Notes: a model not told the origin generated them from the letters alone. DNA of 64,000 nucleotides from Rosa chinensis (GCF_002994745.2 NC_037093.1:8916400-8980399); one strand, 5' to 3'. Positions 46,335 through 57,298 are shown, counted from the first letter of the stretch. Numbers and translations: made by a program.

Positions 46335-48493
46335 TGACAAAAAGAAAAAACAGAACGAAACCTACAACAAGAAACTCCTAGTTATTCCAGCTGATCCAAG
46401 TGCAACGCTAGGGACACAGAAAAAGAGAGGCAATTATGCCACACTGCAACATTTCAATTTCTTAGATTATAGTTTGCTAGTTTATCGGCAACAAGGTTTA
46501 CCACCGAACATAAGCATAGGAAGAAGCTATTTTCTGAATTTTTGTGATCAAAGATCTGATTCTCCATGGAACTGCAGTTCTCCTCAAAAGACAATCGATC
46601 AAAAGTTTAGAGTCACCTTCCACAAATACTCTTTGATAGTTGTAAAATTAAGCCGCATGGAGAGCATATCTCGAAGTTGTAGCCTCAGTAACTAAAACAA
46701 AAACTTCTCCGATCTTTTTTGAAGCAGCTGAATCTCTGAACACAAAACCTATAGAACCATGTCCCTGTCTAACAGAGCCATCAAAATTGATCTTAATTGT
46801 ATTAGTATCAGGAGGATTCCATTTAATGTGGAAATGTTTGAAAACTTTGGAATTACACGATTTAGCGTTAGCCTTACAGTAGTTCACTCCTAACATAGCA
46901 ATCCCATAAAAGGTTTGACTTAGGGAAGGAGTTAATTGCTGAAAGATTACCATATTTCTCGAGCTCCAAATAGATAAGGTAATAATAGCTTCATCGTTTA
47001 TACTAGGATTTTGAAACAGAGAAGAAATCCAAGCTAAAAAAGAACTAGAATAAGCTGTAGGAATAGGCGAAGAAGACATTGCCAAATTCCAAACTGAATG
47101 AGCAAATTCACATTGCATAAGCAGACAATCTAAAGACTGAGAGGAAAGAAAAACCTAAAGAAAAACCTTTTCTCTCAAAACCTTCCCGTTAAAAATGTAT
47201 GCCCGGTCCGACGGCACGCCCTTGCGGCGGCGTCGTCGGACGGGCTAGAGTGGACCTTGTGTCAGGTTGTTGGTAGCGTTGTAGCCGGCCTAGTAGGAGT
47301 GTAGGCGGCATGGTGTTGGCTTCGCAGTCTAGTTTGCGTGGTGCCCTTGTCAGTAATGGGAATTGGTGGTTAGGTGGAATTCCGGCAACGCTGGTGTCAC
47401 TCCATCTCGGTTCAGAGCAGGGTCGATTGGAGACTAGGCCGTCTGGTGGGATCGAAGGTGTGGAAGCGAGATCGGGTTCTGAGATCTCCAAATTGGGTCG
47501 GAGCTTTCTGAATCGGGTTGGTTGTTATGGTGACGATCTGTGGAGGAGAGTGACTGGGTCAGATGGCTGTTTCCGATTTGTGTGCTGCGGCCGGTGGTGG
47601 GCTTTTTCCGATCTCGGTGCTGCGGCCGGTGGTGGGAGGACAAGAGCGCAGCGCAGAGTGGCTGGGTCAGACAGATTTTTCCTATTTGGGTGCCGCTGCT
47701 TGTGGTGGGAGTTTTCTGATCTGGTGTTGCGGCCGGTGGTGGGAGGACAAGAGAGCAACGTAGATGGACGTGGTGCTGCACCTACTACCTTTCTTGGATT
47801 GGGCTTGGTGAAAGTTGGGCCTGGGCTGTGCCCCTTGTCCCATTTTATTTTTATGTTTTGTTTTATTTTACTTAATTATAGTAAGAAGTGGCTCTATGCC
47901 AGTAATAAGTCCCTACCTTTTTTGGGTAGGGTGATGTGGGATTTGTCCCGGTATGCACACTCGGTGTGCCTTGTTTGCCCTAGCGGGGGCAACGAACTGT
48001 TTGTTTGGTCAAATGGTTGCAACCTCCTAGTGGCAGGATGAAACGACGTATCGCCAGATTTGTTTCCGTGCGGCAACATAGTGGGAAAGTTGTATTATTT
48101 GTAATGATTCTTTTTCGTGATATAGTTATCTTTCCGGTATGTCACCGCTTTGTCAAAGCATATAGAGTAGCCAATCGTGCACTCTTTGCTAATTGGTGCT
48201 TGCTAGAATACATAGATTTTGTGGAGACTTCTGGTATTATTTCAAGATGTTCTTCCGATGTTTATTGTAATTTGGGGTTTAGGCTCTATGTCCCCCCCCC
48301 CTTTGTATTCTGCAGTTTCATTAATCAAGGCTTGAGGGCAGCCGCACTAGCCCCCTTAAAAAAAAAAAACAGACGATCTATATTTTCAATGCCAGTTAGG
48401 CAAAAAGGATAATACGAAGGTATTCAATCTGTTTCTAATGAGCATCCAAGCAAAAATTTTAATTTTTGGAGGCATTCTTTAGAGACGGTATCA
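46335..48493 (-). mobile_element. LINE (L1-type) 3' part, split by a younger LINE
   Basis: The minus strand encodes a zinc-finger-RVT segment PPKIKIFAWMLIRNRLNT (about 48460-48400), then, beyond the nested insertion, CEFAHSVWNLAMSS and WSSRNMVIFQQ (47118-46950), then an RNase H-like INFDGSVRQGHGSIGFVFRD (about 46800-46740), ending in frame loss. T-rich DNA at 46313-46336 is the complement of its poly(A) tail. This arrangement is typical of plant L1 elements. It is 5'-truncated and decayed. Confidence 0.8.
47135..48369 (+). mobile_element. Younger, 5'-truncated LINE or LINE-mobilised sequence nested in the older LINE
   Basis: Ends in tcattaatcaaggcttgagg, gcagccgcactag, then a 12-A tail (48359-48369 region), a typical plant L1 3' end. 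A 13-bp imperfect target duplication flanks it: cagacaatctaaa (47122-47134) and cagacgatctata (48370-48382). Removing it reconnects the zinc-finger-RVT frame of the older LINE. The body contains GGCCGGTGGTGGG-type repeats (47570-47760) and no recognisable RT. Confidence 0.7.
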
Positions 48494-48502
48494 TTTTATT
48501 AA

Positions 48503-49972
48503 GGGTCCTTGACCCATAGCACCAAAATGAGATAAATTTAGCCCACTTACACCACTAAGAGATTTTTATTCCCACTAACCCAATTTAACAGTTAAATGAC
48601 GATTTTGGGTTCTATCAAGTTAAAATTTACAAATTGCCACTCACTTGCTCTCTCTCCTCCCTCTCTCTGTGCCGACTTCTTCTTCTTCTCTCTCTCTCTC
48701 TCTGCCGGCGCCAACTCCTTCTTCTCTCTCCTTCCTGGGGCCGACCTCTTCTTCTCTTTACTTTTCCGGCGCCGACCTCTTCTTCTCTCTCCTTTCCAGT
48801 GTCGATCTCTTCTTCTCTCTCTCTCCTCCCTCTCTCTGCCAGCGCCCAATTTCTTCTTCTCTCTCTCTTTAGGGTATTGCAGGCGGAGGAGATGGTGAGG
48901 AGAGCCTGGCGACGAGGGCGAAGAACTTAATGGTGTGTTCGACAACGAGGATCTAGCTTGGTCATGCCAACGGTGTAGTAGAGCTGGTTGTTGTGGGGAC
49001 GGCGGTGGTCTGGGCCTTCAGCTTTACTGTCGCTAGTGTAGTTGCTCGTGCTGGTCTGGCCTTCGTTGTTGCTCGTGCTGGTGTCGCCAGAGGAGTTGAA
49101 TTGGAGGAAGAGTGCGTCATAGTGTTGGATCGGAATCAGAATCATTGTCCTGGTTTTTTGGCAATTCCTTGTTGTTATTTATTATATATATATATATATA
49201 TTATTTTGAGAAGAGGAATTGCATCTGTTTGAATATAGTTTTAGCTAATATAAAACTCATTCAACATTATTGCTGACTAATAATATTATGTGGAAAAGAA
49301 TAGGAAGTAATAAAGGTCTGTTGGGGGTAATAGAAGTCTGTTAAATGTCTATTGGAGGGCAATAAATGTTTTGAATTGATTTAATTTTCTCGTGTTTTTT
49401 CTTAATCAAAGTTTTATTTGTCTAATTTTAGAGAGATTAGTTCTCGTTCTGACAACCGAAAAGTCTATTGGGGGGGGGGGGGGGCAATAAAACTCTCCGA
49501 CCCCATATAAGATCTCCGACAACCTCTTTGGAGACTTTCAGGAAGGTTTCATAAACTTCTATTGCCCTCCAATAGAGGTCTATTGGGGAGTAATAGAGGT
49601 TTATTGTCCCTTTATTGGGGGGCAATAAAGGTCTATTGGGGGTGATATAGGTCTATTTGGGAGCAATAAACATTTCCAGCGACCTATGAGATCTCTGACG
49701 ACCTCTTTGGGGAGCGGCCAGTGACCTGATTTTGGCGAAAGTTGGCCGGAATCCGGCAGCCGGTGATGAGACTCCAACGAAGTCTCTTCTCTCTCTCTCT
49801 CATTGTAACAAAAAGGTGAGGGTAAAATAGTCTAAAAAATAAACTAAAAAAAAAAGTTTTAATTGAGTATTAAGGAATACCTCCTTAGAGTGTTTTGAGT
49901 AAAAGAAAATTAAAAAAAATAATAGGGTAGTGGGAAAGAGATTCCTAGAATTAAGGTAAATGGATAAAACCC
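48503..49972. mobile_element. MULE-type element (1.47 kb)
   Basis: A perfect 9-bp target duplication ttttattaa (48494-48502 and 49973-49981). Ends GGGTCCTTGACCCATA and, inverted from the right, GGGTTTTATCCATTTA, so the inverted repeats are short. It contains pyrimidine-rich ttcttctctctc-type repeats (48645-48870), a C+G-rich coding-like stretch (48890-49130, unidentified), and an array of gtctattggggggcaataaa-like motifs (49310-49690) with a 14-G run. Confidence 0.75.
49310..49690. repeat. gtctattgggggcaataaa motif array
   Basis: At least eight variants of (ggt)ctattgggg(g)(g)caata(aa/ga), spaced 15-40 bp, some in tandem (49570-49670). One copy has expanded to a run of about 14 G (49471-49484). 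Confidence 0.8.
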
Positions 49973-49981
49973 TTTTATTAA

Positions 49982-50380
49982 TAATCCCAACATGGTAACA
50001 CATAATGATTCGCCATATATATAAAGTTGCTAGAAAAAAGCCGTTATTTTAACAAATTTACATTTACAACTGCCATTAAGCTTTGACTAAAAAAGAACCT
50101 ACCCAGAATGAAAAAACTGAATTCGTGCTGATCTGCAATAGCTCTTTCATATAATAGAGTTTGTAACCTAGATCTCTATCATAAAAAAGATCATACGAAA
50201 CGCGGAGCAGCAACAGAAATCGGGAGTCCCCAAACGTAGCTATAACATATATGGACAAGAAAGGCATGGATGTGAAGAGTAAGATTCCGATTGCGGCAGG
50301 AGGTAGCAGCAGGTTAAAGGAGATGCCCAGCCTATACATGTGTTTCTAGGTAAAGAAGACCGATAAATCGACACGAAAGG
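49982..50380. other. No recognisable gene
   Basis: AT-rich flank. A hydrophobic minus-strand frame (50339-50076) has no family signature, and I leave it uncalled. Confidence 0.4.
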
Positions 50381-52232
50381 ATGGTTCAATCCATCAATTT
50401 GAGCCATCTTATTACTTGTTCTTCTTCAATTTCATCCAGTTCATCCTACCCTAACCCTAAACCTAAGCTGGAAACATTACTATGGCAAGTGGTTTACACC
50501 GGCCCGGATCTTAAACTCCCATATAAACCAGGCTGCAGTGGCGGCGGCTGGTACTTCTCGGAGGACCTTTGGAGTCTGGAAGGCATTCAAGTTTCTAAAG
50601 AGATTTTTGAGTTTTAGACCGATGCAAGTCTGGATCTGAACCCCAAACTCAAGAGAACGGGGAAATTCTAAACCATGATGATGATTCTGCCGGATGGTAA
50701 ACTCTATGCTTTAAGATTCCCCCATAAAGGCCCTAAGACCAAAAGCTGGTGTACATACCGGCTTTTTAGGTATTCGACTTTACCGAGCAAACATGGTCAT
50801 GACCTCTGCCGCAGCCTCCATTTGATGAGCTTAAAAATTGGCCGTGATTTTTCGATATCTTTCATGCAACTGTGGAGACCACCATCCTTATATCCACTTC
50901 GAATACCTGCACACACCACTTTGATGCAGCCTATCCTTCAAGAGGCTGGACAAAACAATCCGATACACCCTGTCCGTGCTCCCTTGGCAGAGCTTTAGTG
51001 TTGAAAAACCATGACCACTGCGACAACTACATTTTGTTTGGTTATGAAGCCTGTGATGATGCCAGTGACTAGATCCGCAATTTAACCATAGGAGTCCATC
51101 TTATGTCCAAAAATGACTATTCTTGGACACATATTGCATCTCTCCTTGTTCTTCCTCCTGAATTTCAAGTTCAGTTGCCTCCTGAATTTCTTCCAGTAGA
51201 CAAGTACAGTGTTGTCCATCTTGGAGGTCGAATCATATGCTTTGTTCTCAGCAAATTTATGATATTAACACAAGATTGTGGTTCTTAGGATTCTATCTAT
51301 ACATATATGGACAAGATGAGTAGTGCTGTAGTGACATTTGAATATTGTCTATCGCCGGACTCCAAGACCATGGATTTCAAGATCCTGGGTTTTCGCTTAC
51401 TTGAATTTGATACCAATCGATATGGCCGGAGATCTCGAAAGCGTGTCAGGCTGTATGCTTGGTGCCTTGGTGGGGGATCCGATACAAGATGGCAATACTT
51501 TTACAGATTATAGAATGAAATCCCCAAAAGCAAGCAAGGGCATTACCCTAGAACCAGGAGAGTTACTACCCAATTCTCTTTTTGGAAGGGCAACTGCCTC
51601 TCTCGTTGCAACGATGGCAAATGTGGGTTGTATTCCAAACCACTCCTCCCTGGTTCCTGTTGCTGCCTCTCAGCAAAATCCTGTCCCATCTTGTTCATTT
51701 GGGCCCGATAGGATTCTCCCCTACACTAATTTCATAAATGGCAATGGGGCAACATGTATCAATATTCACAACAGTATGCTGGTCACTATCCTATTCTGGC
51801 TGGACCTGGCAGTATGTAGGGGTCATCATGGGCCGGGCTAGGGCCGGCCCTACCCTAAATTTTAGGGCTTAGGGTAGGGCCGCGCGGGGCCTAGTCAAAG
51901 TCAACAAAATTTACGGCCAGATAGGGTCGGGCCGGGGCTTAAATAAGCTAACCCTTACCTGCCCGAAAGAGCTGAGCCACTAGGGCCGAAAGGGCCGGCC
52001 TTCCTAATAGGGCCAAATAGGGCCGAAATTGACCTAAAAATGTCTTAATTTGTTTAACAAAAAGAAATATATTACTTTTATTTTTTATCTCAAAATGTGG
52101 CTCAATGGTTATATATGTAATATAAGACTCATTATTTTTTGTTGATCATATTTAATATAAATATATATATTGGAATTAACTTATAAGTTATAACATTTAT
52201 AAATATTAGTTAAGATGGTTATATTCAATCAA

Positions 52233-52419
52233 GGGGAAATTACTGGTCACACCCTATACTTTAGATGCGTCGACAGTTTAGTCCATAACATCTTAATTTT
52301 AACAGATAACTGCCCAGACATTCAAATTTCACACAATTTGGTCTAAAATGACCATTTTACCCCTCACTTTTTAAATTTTTTTTTTCTTTGGTTATTTTTT
52401 CTGCTTCTCTCTCACTCTG

Positions 52420-52488
<69 letters not shown>

Positions 52489-53716
52489 CAACCATCTTAC
52501 CAAGATGCATTTCGACATGCTCATGATACCCATCAACGAGTGTCGTAGAAAGATCGACGGGTCCAGTAGAGGATTCTCCACCGCCTGGTCAACTGGAGTA
52601 AAGGCGGTCAACGAACTCGGAGGGTTCTTGAACCCCATGAGCTGCAGATCAAGAAACGAAACCATCAACAACACATATCTTATTAACCACCCTAGAAAAA
52701 ACCCCAAAAACTCAAAGCATTTCTCCCACAATGAGTTAAAAATCCAATGAACCAGTGATCAAATTACATCAATATCACAAGCAAACGTCATCAAATCTGC
52801 ATACTAACAGACAAGATCAAACCAAAATAGAACAGAAAACCAAACAAGCACATTCAGAATCAGGCGAAAACAATCTAATCAGGCCTTAAACAGATGCAAT
52901 TGAACCAGTGAAAAAAAAAGGGTAATTTAACAAGAATTTACCGCAATACGATCACGGGGGTGATTGTACCGACACCTCGAGCCGCACCCACAAATCCTAG
53001 TCTTGAGATAGTAACTACAATCGGCCTCCTCGGGCAGTTCCGGGTACGATTTTCAGGGTTCGAAACCCGATCGTACTTGTACCGTTCGACGAAGCGACCC
53101 GGACATCGGATCCGCGATCAGAATTCTGGTCGAGGCGGGAGCATAGAAACTCGGGTCGAATAAGTCCTCGACTCCGAAAATGATAAGGAACTAGTCGTCG
53201 TAGATAGGTGAGGTGGCGGTTGTGACCCTGACGCCGTTGAGCGAGAGTCTGCAGCCAGAAGGCGGTGAGGTGACGACGAAAGAGCTGCCGGAGGGGAGTG
53301 TCTGGATCTTGGTGCCGGTGGGGAGGGATTTTAGGGTTTGGAGGGGTAGAGCGAGAGGGGCGAAGTGGAATTGGAGGAGAGAGAGGGAGGGCTGGCCGGC
53401 TCTGATCTAGGGAGGAGTGGCGTGTCTTTGCCGGAACAGGGGGACTGATGGAGGATGGAATGGTCGGATCGAGCTTCCACGGCGTCAAGTTGGCGGCGGG
53501 ATGACTGGGGAGGCTCAGTGAGTTGGCGAGAGAAGAGACAGAGTGAGAGAGAAGCAGAAAAAAGAACAAAAAAAAAAGGAAGTGAGGGGTAAAATGGTCA
53601 TTTTGGATCAAATTGTGTGAAATTTGAATGTCTGGAGAGTTATCTGTTAAAATTAAGATGTTATTGACTAAACTGTCGACGCACCCAAAGTATAGGGTGT
53701 GACCAGTAATTTCCGC
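52233..53716. mobile_element. Pack-MULE (1.48 kb) carrying a fasciclin-like gene fragment, nested in the hAT-like element
   Basis: Inverted repeats of about 140 bp (left ggaaattactggtcacaccc, then tttagtccataacatcttaa; right the complement). The 9-bp target duplication ttcaatcaa / ttcaattaa (52224-52232 and 53717-53725) has one mismatch. A (CT)n run occupies 52421-52485. Two blocks of the same captured gene lie inside (see separate entry). Confidence 0.85.
52490..53340 (-). pseudogene. Captured fasciclin-like (FAS1) arabinogalactan protein fragment
   Basis: The minus strand 53330-53120 reads PTGTKIQTLPSGSSFVVTSP, SGCRLSLNGVRVTTATSPIY, a stop, then FLIIFGVEDLFDPSFYAPAS. Further on (52640-52530) it reads PSSLTAFTPVDQAVENPLLD. 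These resemble FAS1 domain segments of plant cell-surface adhesion proteins. Intron-like DNA separates them. The in-frame stop and truncation mean no product. Confidence 0.6.
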
Positions 53717-54363
53717 TTCAATTAACTATCTCTCTAAATCTTCCAAAATTAATTGTTGTTTAACAAAGGAAACAAAAATTAAAGAAAATAAAGCTAGGAA
53801 ATCAATTACAAAAAATAGATAAGTTGTATGTTATAGACTAAAGAGAAACATATTTAAAAAATAGAAAAAAATAGAAAATTATTAGGGCTTAAAGGGTCGG
53901 GCCGGGCTTGGCCCTAACAGGCTCAAACGGGTAGGACCGTAGGGTAGGGCCGAGTTTCATTTGCATGACCCTTACCCTACCCTATTTGAGAAAGGGTAAG
54001 GCCGACCCGCCCTAATGCAAGAGTCGGGTAGGGCGGGTTTAGGGCTGAAGGGCTAAATGATGAGGCCTAGCAATATGTATCCAAATACTCATGCTATGGT
54101 TGGACATATGCAAAGCCGGGTACCAAACCTTCTTCAGGCTAGAGCACTGGGCTAATGAATATCCAGATTCTCAAGCTATGGCTGGACACAGAGAAAGCAG
54201 GGTACCAAAACTTCTTCAGGCTGGAACGGGATATGTTTATCAAGCTGAGGGTACTTATTACTGAGGATGACATTATGACTATGATTCGTCAACGTCAACT
54301 GATGTCTATTGTGAAGAACCTGGCTTCCTATCGACCTTGCTTATTTCTTTGTGTGATGCACTA

Positions 54364-55315
54364 GCGGGCTAGTTAGTTTTGTGTGATACAGTATGCAACA
54401 TTATTGTATGACATTCTAATATACATGCTTTTCCTTTTTATAATTCAAGTTTATAAATAAATAAATTAAAAAAAAAAAAAAAACTATAAACCAAGGAAGG
54501 AACAAAATCTTATCACAATCCAGCAACAACTCTGGATCCGTCTAGACCCATCCGTCTACAGTCTAGACCCATCTTTCCAAGTCCCCACTTGGGAGTTGAA
54601 CTCTCGATTCTATGCTAGTGGCCTCCAGTTTAGTCCCTTCTTCACAATACAAATCAATGAGGGAGACCCATAGTAGATAAGTAAAGAACATAGTCGAAAA
54701 GCAACAATATGAAAATACTAGATCCGTTAGTTAACTTTGCATTTACGCTGTAAGGAATTTAAGAGAATATAAAGACAATATGCTTTTTAGTTTCATTTCC
54801 CATTTACAAACCCATTCTTTGATGTCACTTAAGTACATTGGATAAACTCTTGGAATGCTATGCCTCCAGGTTAAAGGGAAGAGAAGGGTGTGGTTTGCAA
54901 AAATAGGGTGACAATTTCACCCCCCCCCTTCCCTCCCCCGAAAAAATAAAACAATCGAGGTTTGATCGATTTCTCTAAGAAAAGAAAAAAATTACTACTG
55001 TCGTAACTCGCAAGACCTATAGCTAGTTTGCTTACATCTGTTGGCCCTAGTGGAAAGAAAGAAATTGCAACCTTCTACATAGTGGGGAAAACCAAAGCAT
55101 GCTGACTCTATCAAGCATGATTCATTCTAGACGAATGCGAAGCTGCTGATGTCAGGACAAACGTAAAAAATGCAACAGGGTATCTCATGAAATAGGTAGA
55201 TTCATATTGAAAGAGAATGAAGAGAAAAATTTTGAAGGACAACATAGCTTGCAACCTTTCTTTTTGGTTACATAGCTTGCAACCTTTCTAATAAAAAATA
55301 AAGAAGAGGCAAAAC
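54364..55315. other. Flank with segment duplicated from 45.7-46.0 kb
   Basis: 55020-55200 matches 45740-45960 (ttgcttacatctg, gaagctgctgatgtc). A long A-run lies at 54469-54483. No gene seen. Confidence 0.6.
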
Positions 55316-55483
55316 AAAACAGAGGTACTTTAGAATACCTCATCAGTATATGCGCGGTTGATTTGCACGCTTAAGTACTCAAAGCAGAGTCCCTATCTAT
55401 CTCTCCATCTGTATGCCAGTCGAACGAGTGACCTGATGGATTTGAGAGATACTCAAAGCCACCGAGCCACACGGAGACCAGCA
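55316..55483 (-). ncRNA. tRNA-like / hairpin module, copy 5
   Basis: Head TGCTGGTCTCCGTG, A-box-like TGGCTCGGTGG, arm TTTGAGTATCTCTCAAA (6-bp stem), B-box-like CGTTCGACTGG, closing stem TGCTGGTC/GACTGGCA. The 3' hairpin GAGGTATT/AGTACCTC has one mismatch. TTTTGTTTT follows. Confidence 0.7.
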
Positions 55484-55551
55484 ACAATATCATGAAGTAA
55501 AACTACTATATCAGAACTGACAGGAAACTTAGCAAAGCCAAAAGAGTAGGT

Positions 55552-55713
55552 AAAACAGGGGTCTTTTAGAATACCTCATTAGCCAGCTGCTGCTGTTGTT
55601 TTGGTTTGGTTCTTGTTGTTTTGCGATGCCGGTGAGCCGGTCGATCCTTGGACCTAGTAGTCTCCAGTCTCCACGAACAAAGCAAAGGCCACCAGGCCAA
55701 GAAGGGACCGGCA
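55552..55713 (-). ncRNA. tRNA-like / hairpin module, copy 6 (subtype II)
   Basis: Head TGCCGGTCCCTTCTTGG, A-box-like TGGCCTGGTGG, B-box-like GGATCGACCGG. The closing stem GCCGGTC/GACCGGC is fully Watson-Crick: the 3' side has changed from GACTGGC. The 3' hairpin is slightly altered (AAGACCCC side). A short insertion follows the stem. Confidence 0.7.
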
Positions 55714-55873
55714 ATCATTCGTGTGTAAAGCTACAAGTACATAGAAATGTATTTCTTCCCTAAAATCTTAAAGCTTATTTGCAATATATATAGCAGACAG
55801 TATTACTGACCCAAAATCACACCACATCTATTTGCTTGAGAGCTAGAAAGCAAAAAGAGAATAAAGAATGAAC

Positions 55874-56006
55874 AAAACAGAGGTATTTTAGAATACCTCA
55901 TAATATTATGTTCCTTTTTTCCTTTTCTTCTTCCTCTGCCAGTCGAACTTGCAACCAGCTGGAATTTGAGGGTTTCTCAAAACCAACAGGCCGCATAGTG
56001 ACCAGC
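55874..56006 (-). ncRNA. tRNA-like / hairpin module, copy 7
   Basis: Head GCTGGTCACTATG, A-box-like CGGCCTGTTGG, arm TTTGAG/CTCAAA, B-box-like AGTTCGACTGG, closing stem GCTGGTC/GACTGGC with two G.U pairs. Perfect 3' hairpin and TTTTG. Confidence 0.7.
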
Positions 56007-56566
56007 GAAATGTTTAACCGTGTTTTAAGTTATAACCAAACATAGGGAAGACACCAAGTAGTAAACGTCATTTCAAGATCTATTTTCATATATGTGAGTT
56101 TCGTTGTAGCATTTATAATTTTATATCAATCAATGTAAATTCATGCAACCATCATTTCGAATTTTCGACCAATTTCTGTAATATGTTTGATAAACTTGTA
56201 GAAATATGGTAGATATATAATCGAATGAAAGATGGGGTTATACATGTATAATTAGGTGGCACGAATGTATAACCACGTTTATGTTAACATTAATTTTGCG
56301 CTTCCTATACTCAGGAAATCACTGGTAATTAACATATAGTTCTGGATGAATATCAAGAGCGCAGAAGTGAAAGACGTAGTCAAAATGAATAGGAGGTTTG
56401 CAGCTTATTCGGTGAGAGAGTTGAATAACAGATTGGTCTCAAATCTCAAGTCATTTTGCGTGTATACCTTGCCACGGGACTTGTAAGGATTTTTCTTACT
56501 AGGTTTCATTTATGGAAAATGGAGGATGCTATGTCTATCCTCACTGAGTAAGGTGGCCGCATCACA

Positions 56567-56698
56567 AAAAACAAAGGTATTTTAGAATACCTCATCATTA
56601 TAATGGATATCACTGTTTCTTTCCAGTGCCAGTCGAGCTGGTGTACTGATGGCTTGAGAGAACCACTCAAAGCCACCAAGCCACCGAGGGACAGGCGC
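56567..56698 (-). ncRNA. tRNA-like / hairpin module, copy 8
   Basis: Head GCGCCTGTCCCTCGG, A-box-like TGGCTTGGTGG, arm CTTTGAG...CTCAAG, B-box-like GCTCGACTGG. Perfect 3' hairpin (GAGGTATT-CTAA-AATACCTT with the last pair changed) and T-run. Confidence 0.65.
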
Positions 56699-56739
56699 TA
56701 AAACCTCTTCAGTCAGTATATATTAGAATATATTGAAGG

Positions 56740-57023
56740 AAGCCGGGTCTGTTCTTTGATTGATCTTTTATAAAAGAAAGAGGTACAAGTAGTGGTTCTG
56801 TACGTGCAGAATAAGGTTGATACTTGATACTCCTTGGCGCATTAAATCGTTGATGGCTGATATTAAAGCGTTAGCTGCTTACTTTTCCTATACATGCTTC
56901 AAACATGTGTACCGTGAGGCTAACTTTGTTGCCGATAGATTGACCGTTTTTGATTTGCAGAATAAGTTTTCTGTAACTTGCAAAACTGTCTTCCCCTTTC
57001 ACTGTCTCAAGCGTTCCTTTTGA
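56740..57023 (+). pseudogene. LINE-type RNase H C-terminal fragment
   Basis: The plus frame DTPWRIKSLMADIKALAAYF then CFKHVYREANFVADRLTVFD, the end of the plant retroelement-type RNase H (HVYREAN..AD motif). It is not linked to other LINE domains here and is short of the catalytic N-terminus. Confidence 0.75.
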
Positions 57024-57137
57024 ATCACCTAGGTGGGGGTGTAGCTAGAGATTTCTCCTTGTAGTTTAGTTGTGTTGTTTGTTTTGGTTCATAAATTTTT
57101 TATTTTAGTGCAAATGCAACTAGTTCAAAAGAGAAAT

Positions 57138-57298
57138 AAAACAGAGGTATTTTGAAATACCTCATTTGGTAATAGATAGAGCTAGCTAGCTAGTCTATGA
57201 CTCGTTGTTGTTTTCTGTTGCTGTTGATGCTAGTCGATCTTGGGACCTCGCAGACTGAGCAATTAAAGCAAAGCCAACAGACCACCAAGTGACCGGCA
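57138..57298 (-). ncRNA. tRNA-like / hairpin module, copy 9 (subtype II)
   Basis: Head TGCCGGTCACTTGG, A-box-like TGGTCTGTTGG, B-box-like AGATCGACTAG, closing stem TGCCGGTC/GACTAGCA with one mismatch. The 3' hairpin reads GAGGTATTTCAAAATACCTC, with a changed loop but intact stem. TTTT follows. Confidence 0.65.

Larger units (their letters stand above)
51817..54069. mobile_element. hAT-like non-autonomous element with (A)GGGCC-rich ends
   Basis: Ends TAGGGGTCATCAT and, inverted, TAGGCCTCATCAT. The 8-bp target duplication gcagtatg / gcaatatg (51809-51816 and 54070-54077) has one mismatch. The arms are full of agggccgg and gggtagggccg repeats in both orientations. The element is 760 bp without the nested MULE. 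The 8-bp duplication and TAGG ends fit hAT MITEs. Confidence 0.75.
50381..54363 (+). pseudogene. Decayed uncharacterised gene, interrupted by an hAT-like insertion
   Basis: Successive plus-strand frames between stops and shifts read LETLLWQVVYTGPDLKLP, MMILPDGKLYALRFPHKG, SAVVTFEYCLSPDSKTMDFK and NPVPSCSFGPDRILPYTN. The text resumes after the insertion (54078 on) with YPNTHAMVGHMQSRVPNLLQ, which is repeated about 75 bp later as YPDSQAMAGHRESRVPKLLQ. I do not recognise the family; the first half faintly recalls plant F-box/kelch-like or DUF1618-like proteins. At least five stops or shifts are present. The final frame ends near 54363. Confidence 0.45.

Noticed and set aside
47310..48041. 243-codon plus frame in the younger LINE
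   Set aside because: Built from GGCCGGTGGTGGG repeats; no RT, endonuclease or other domain.
48592..48945. Frames rich in Ser/Leu or Glu/Arg/Lys
   Set aside because: Read through ttcttctctctc-type low-complexity repeats in a MULE.
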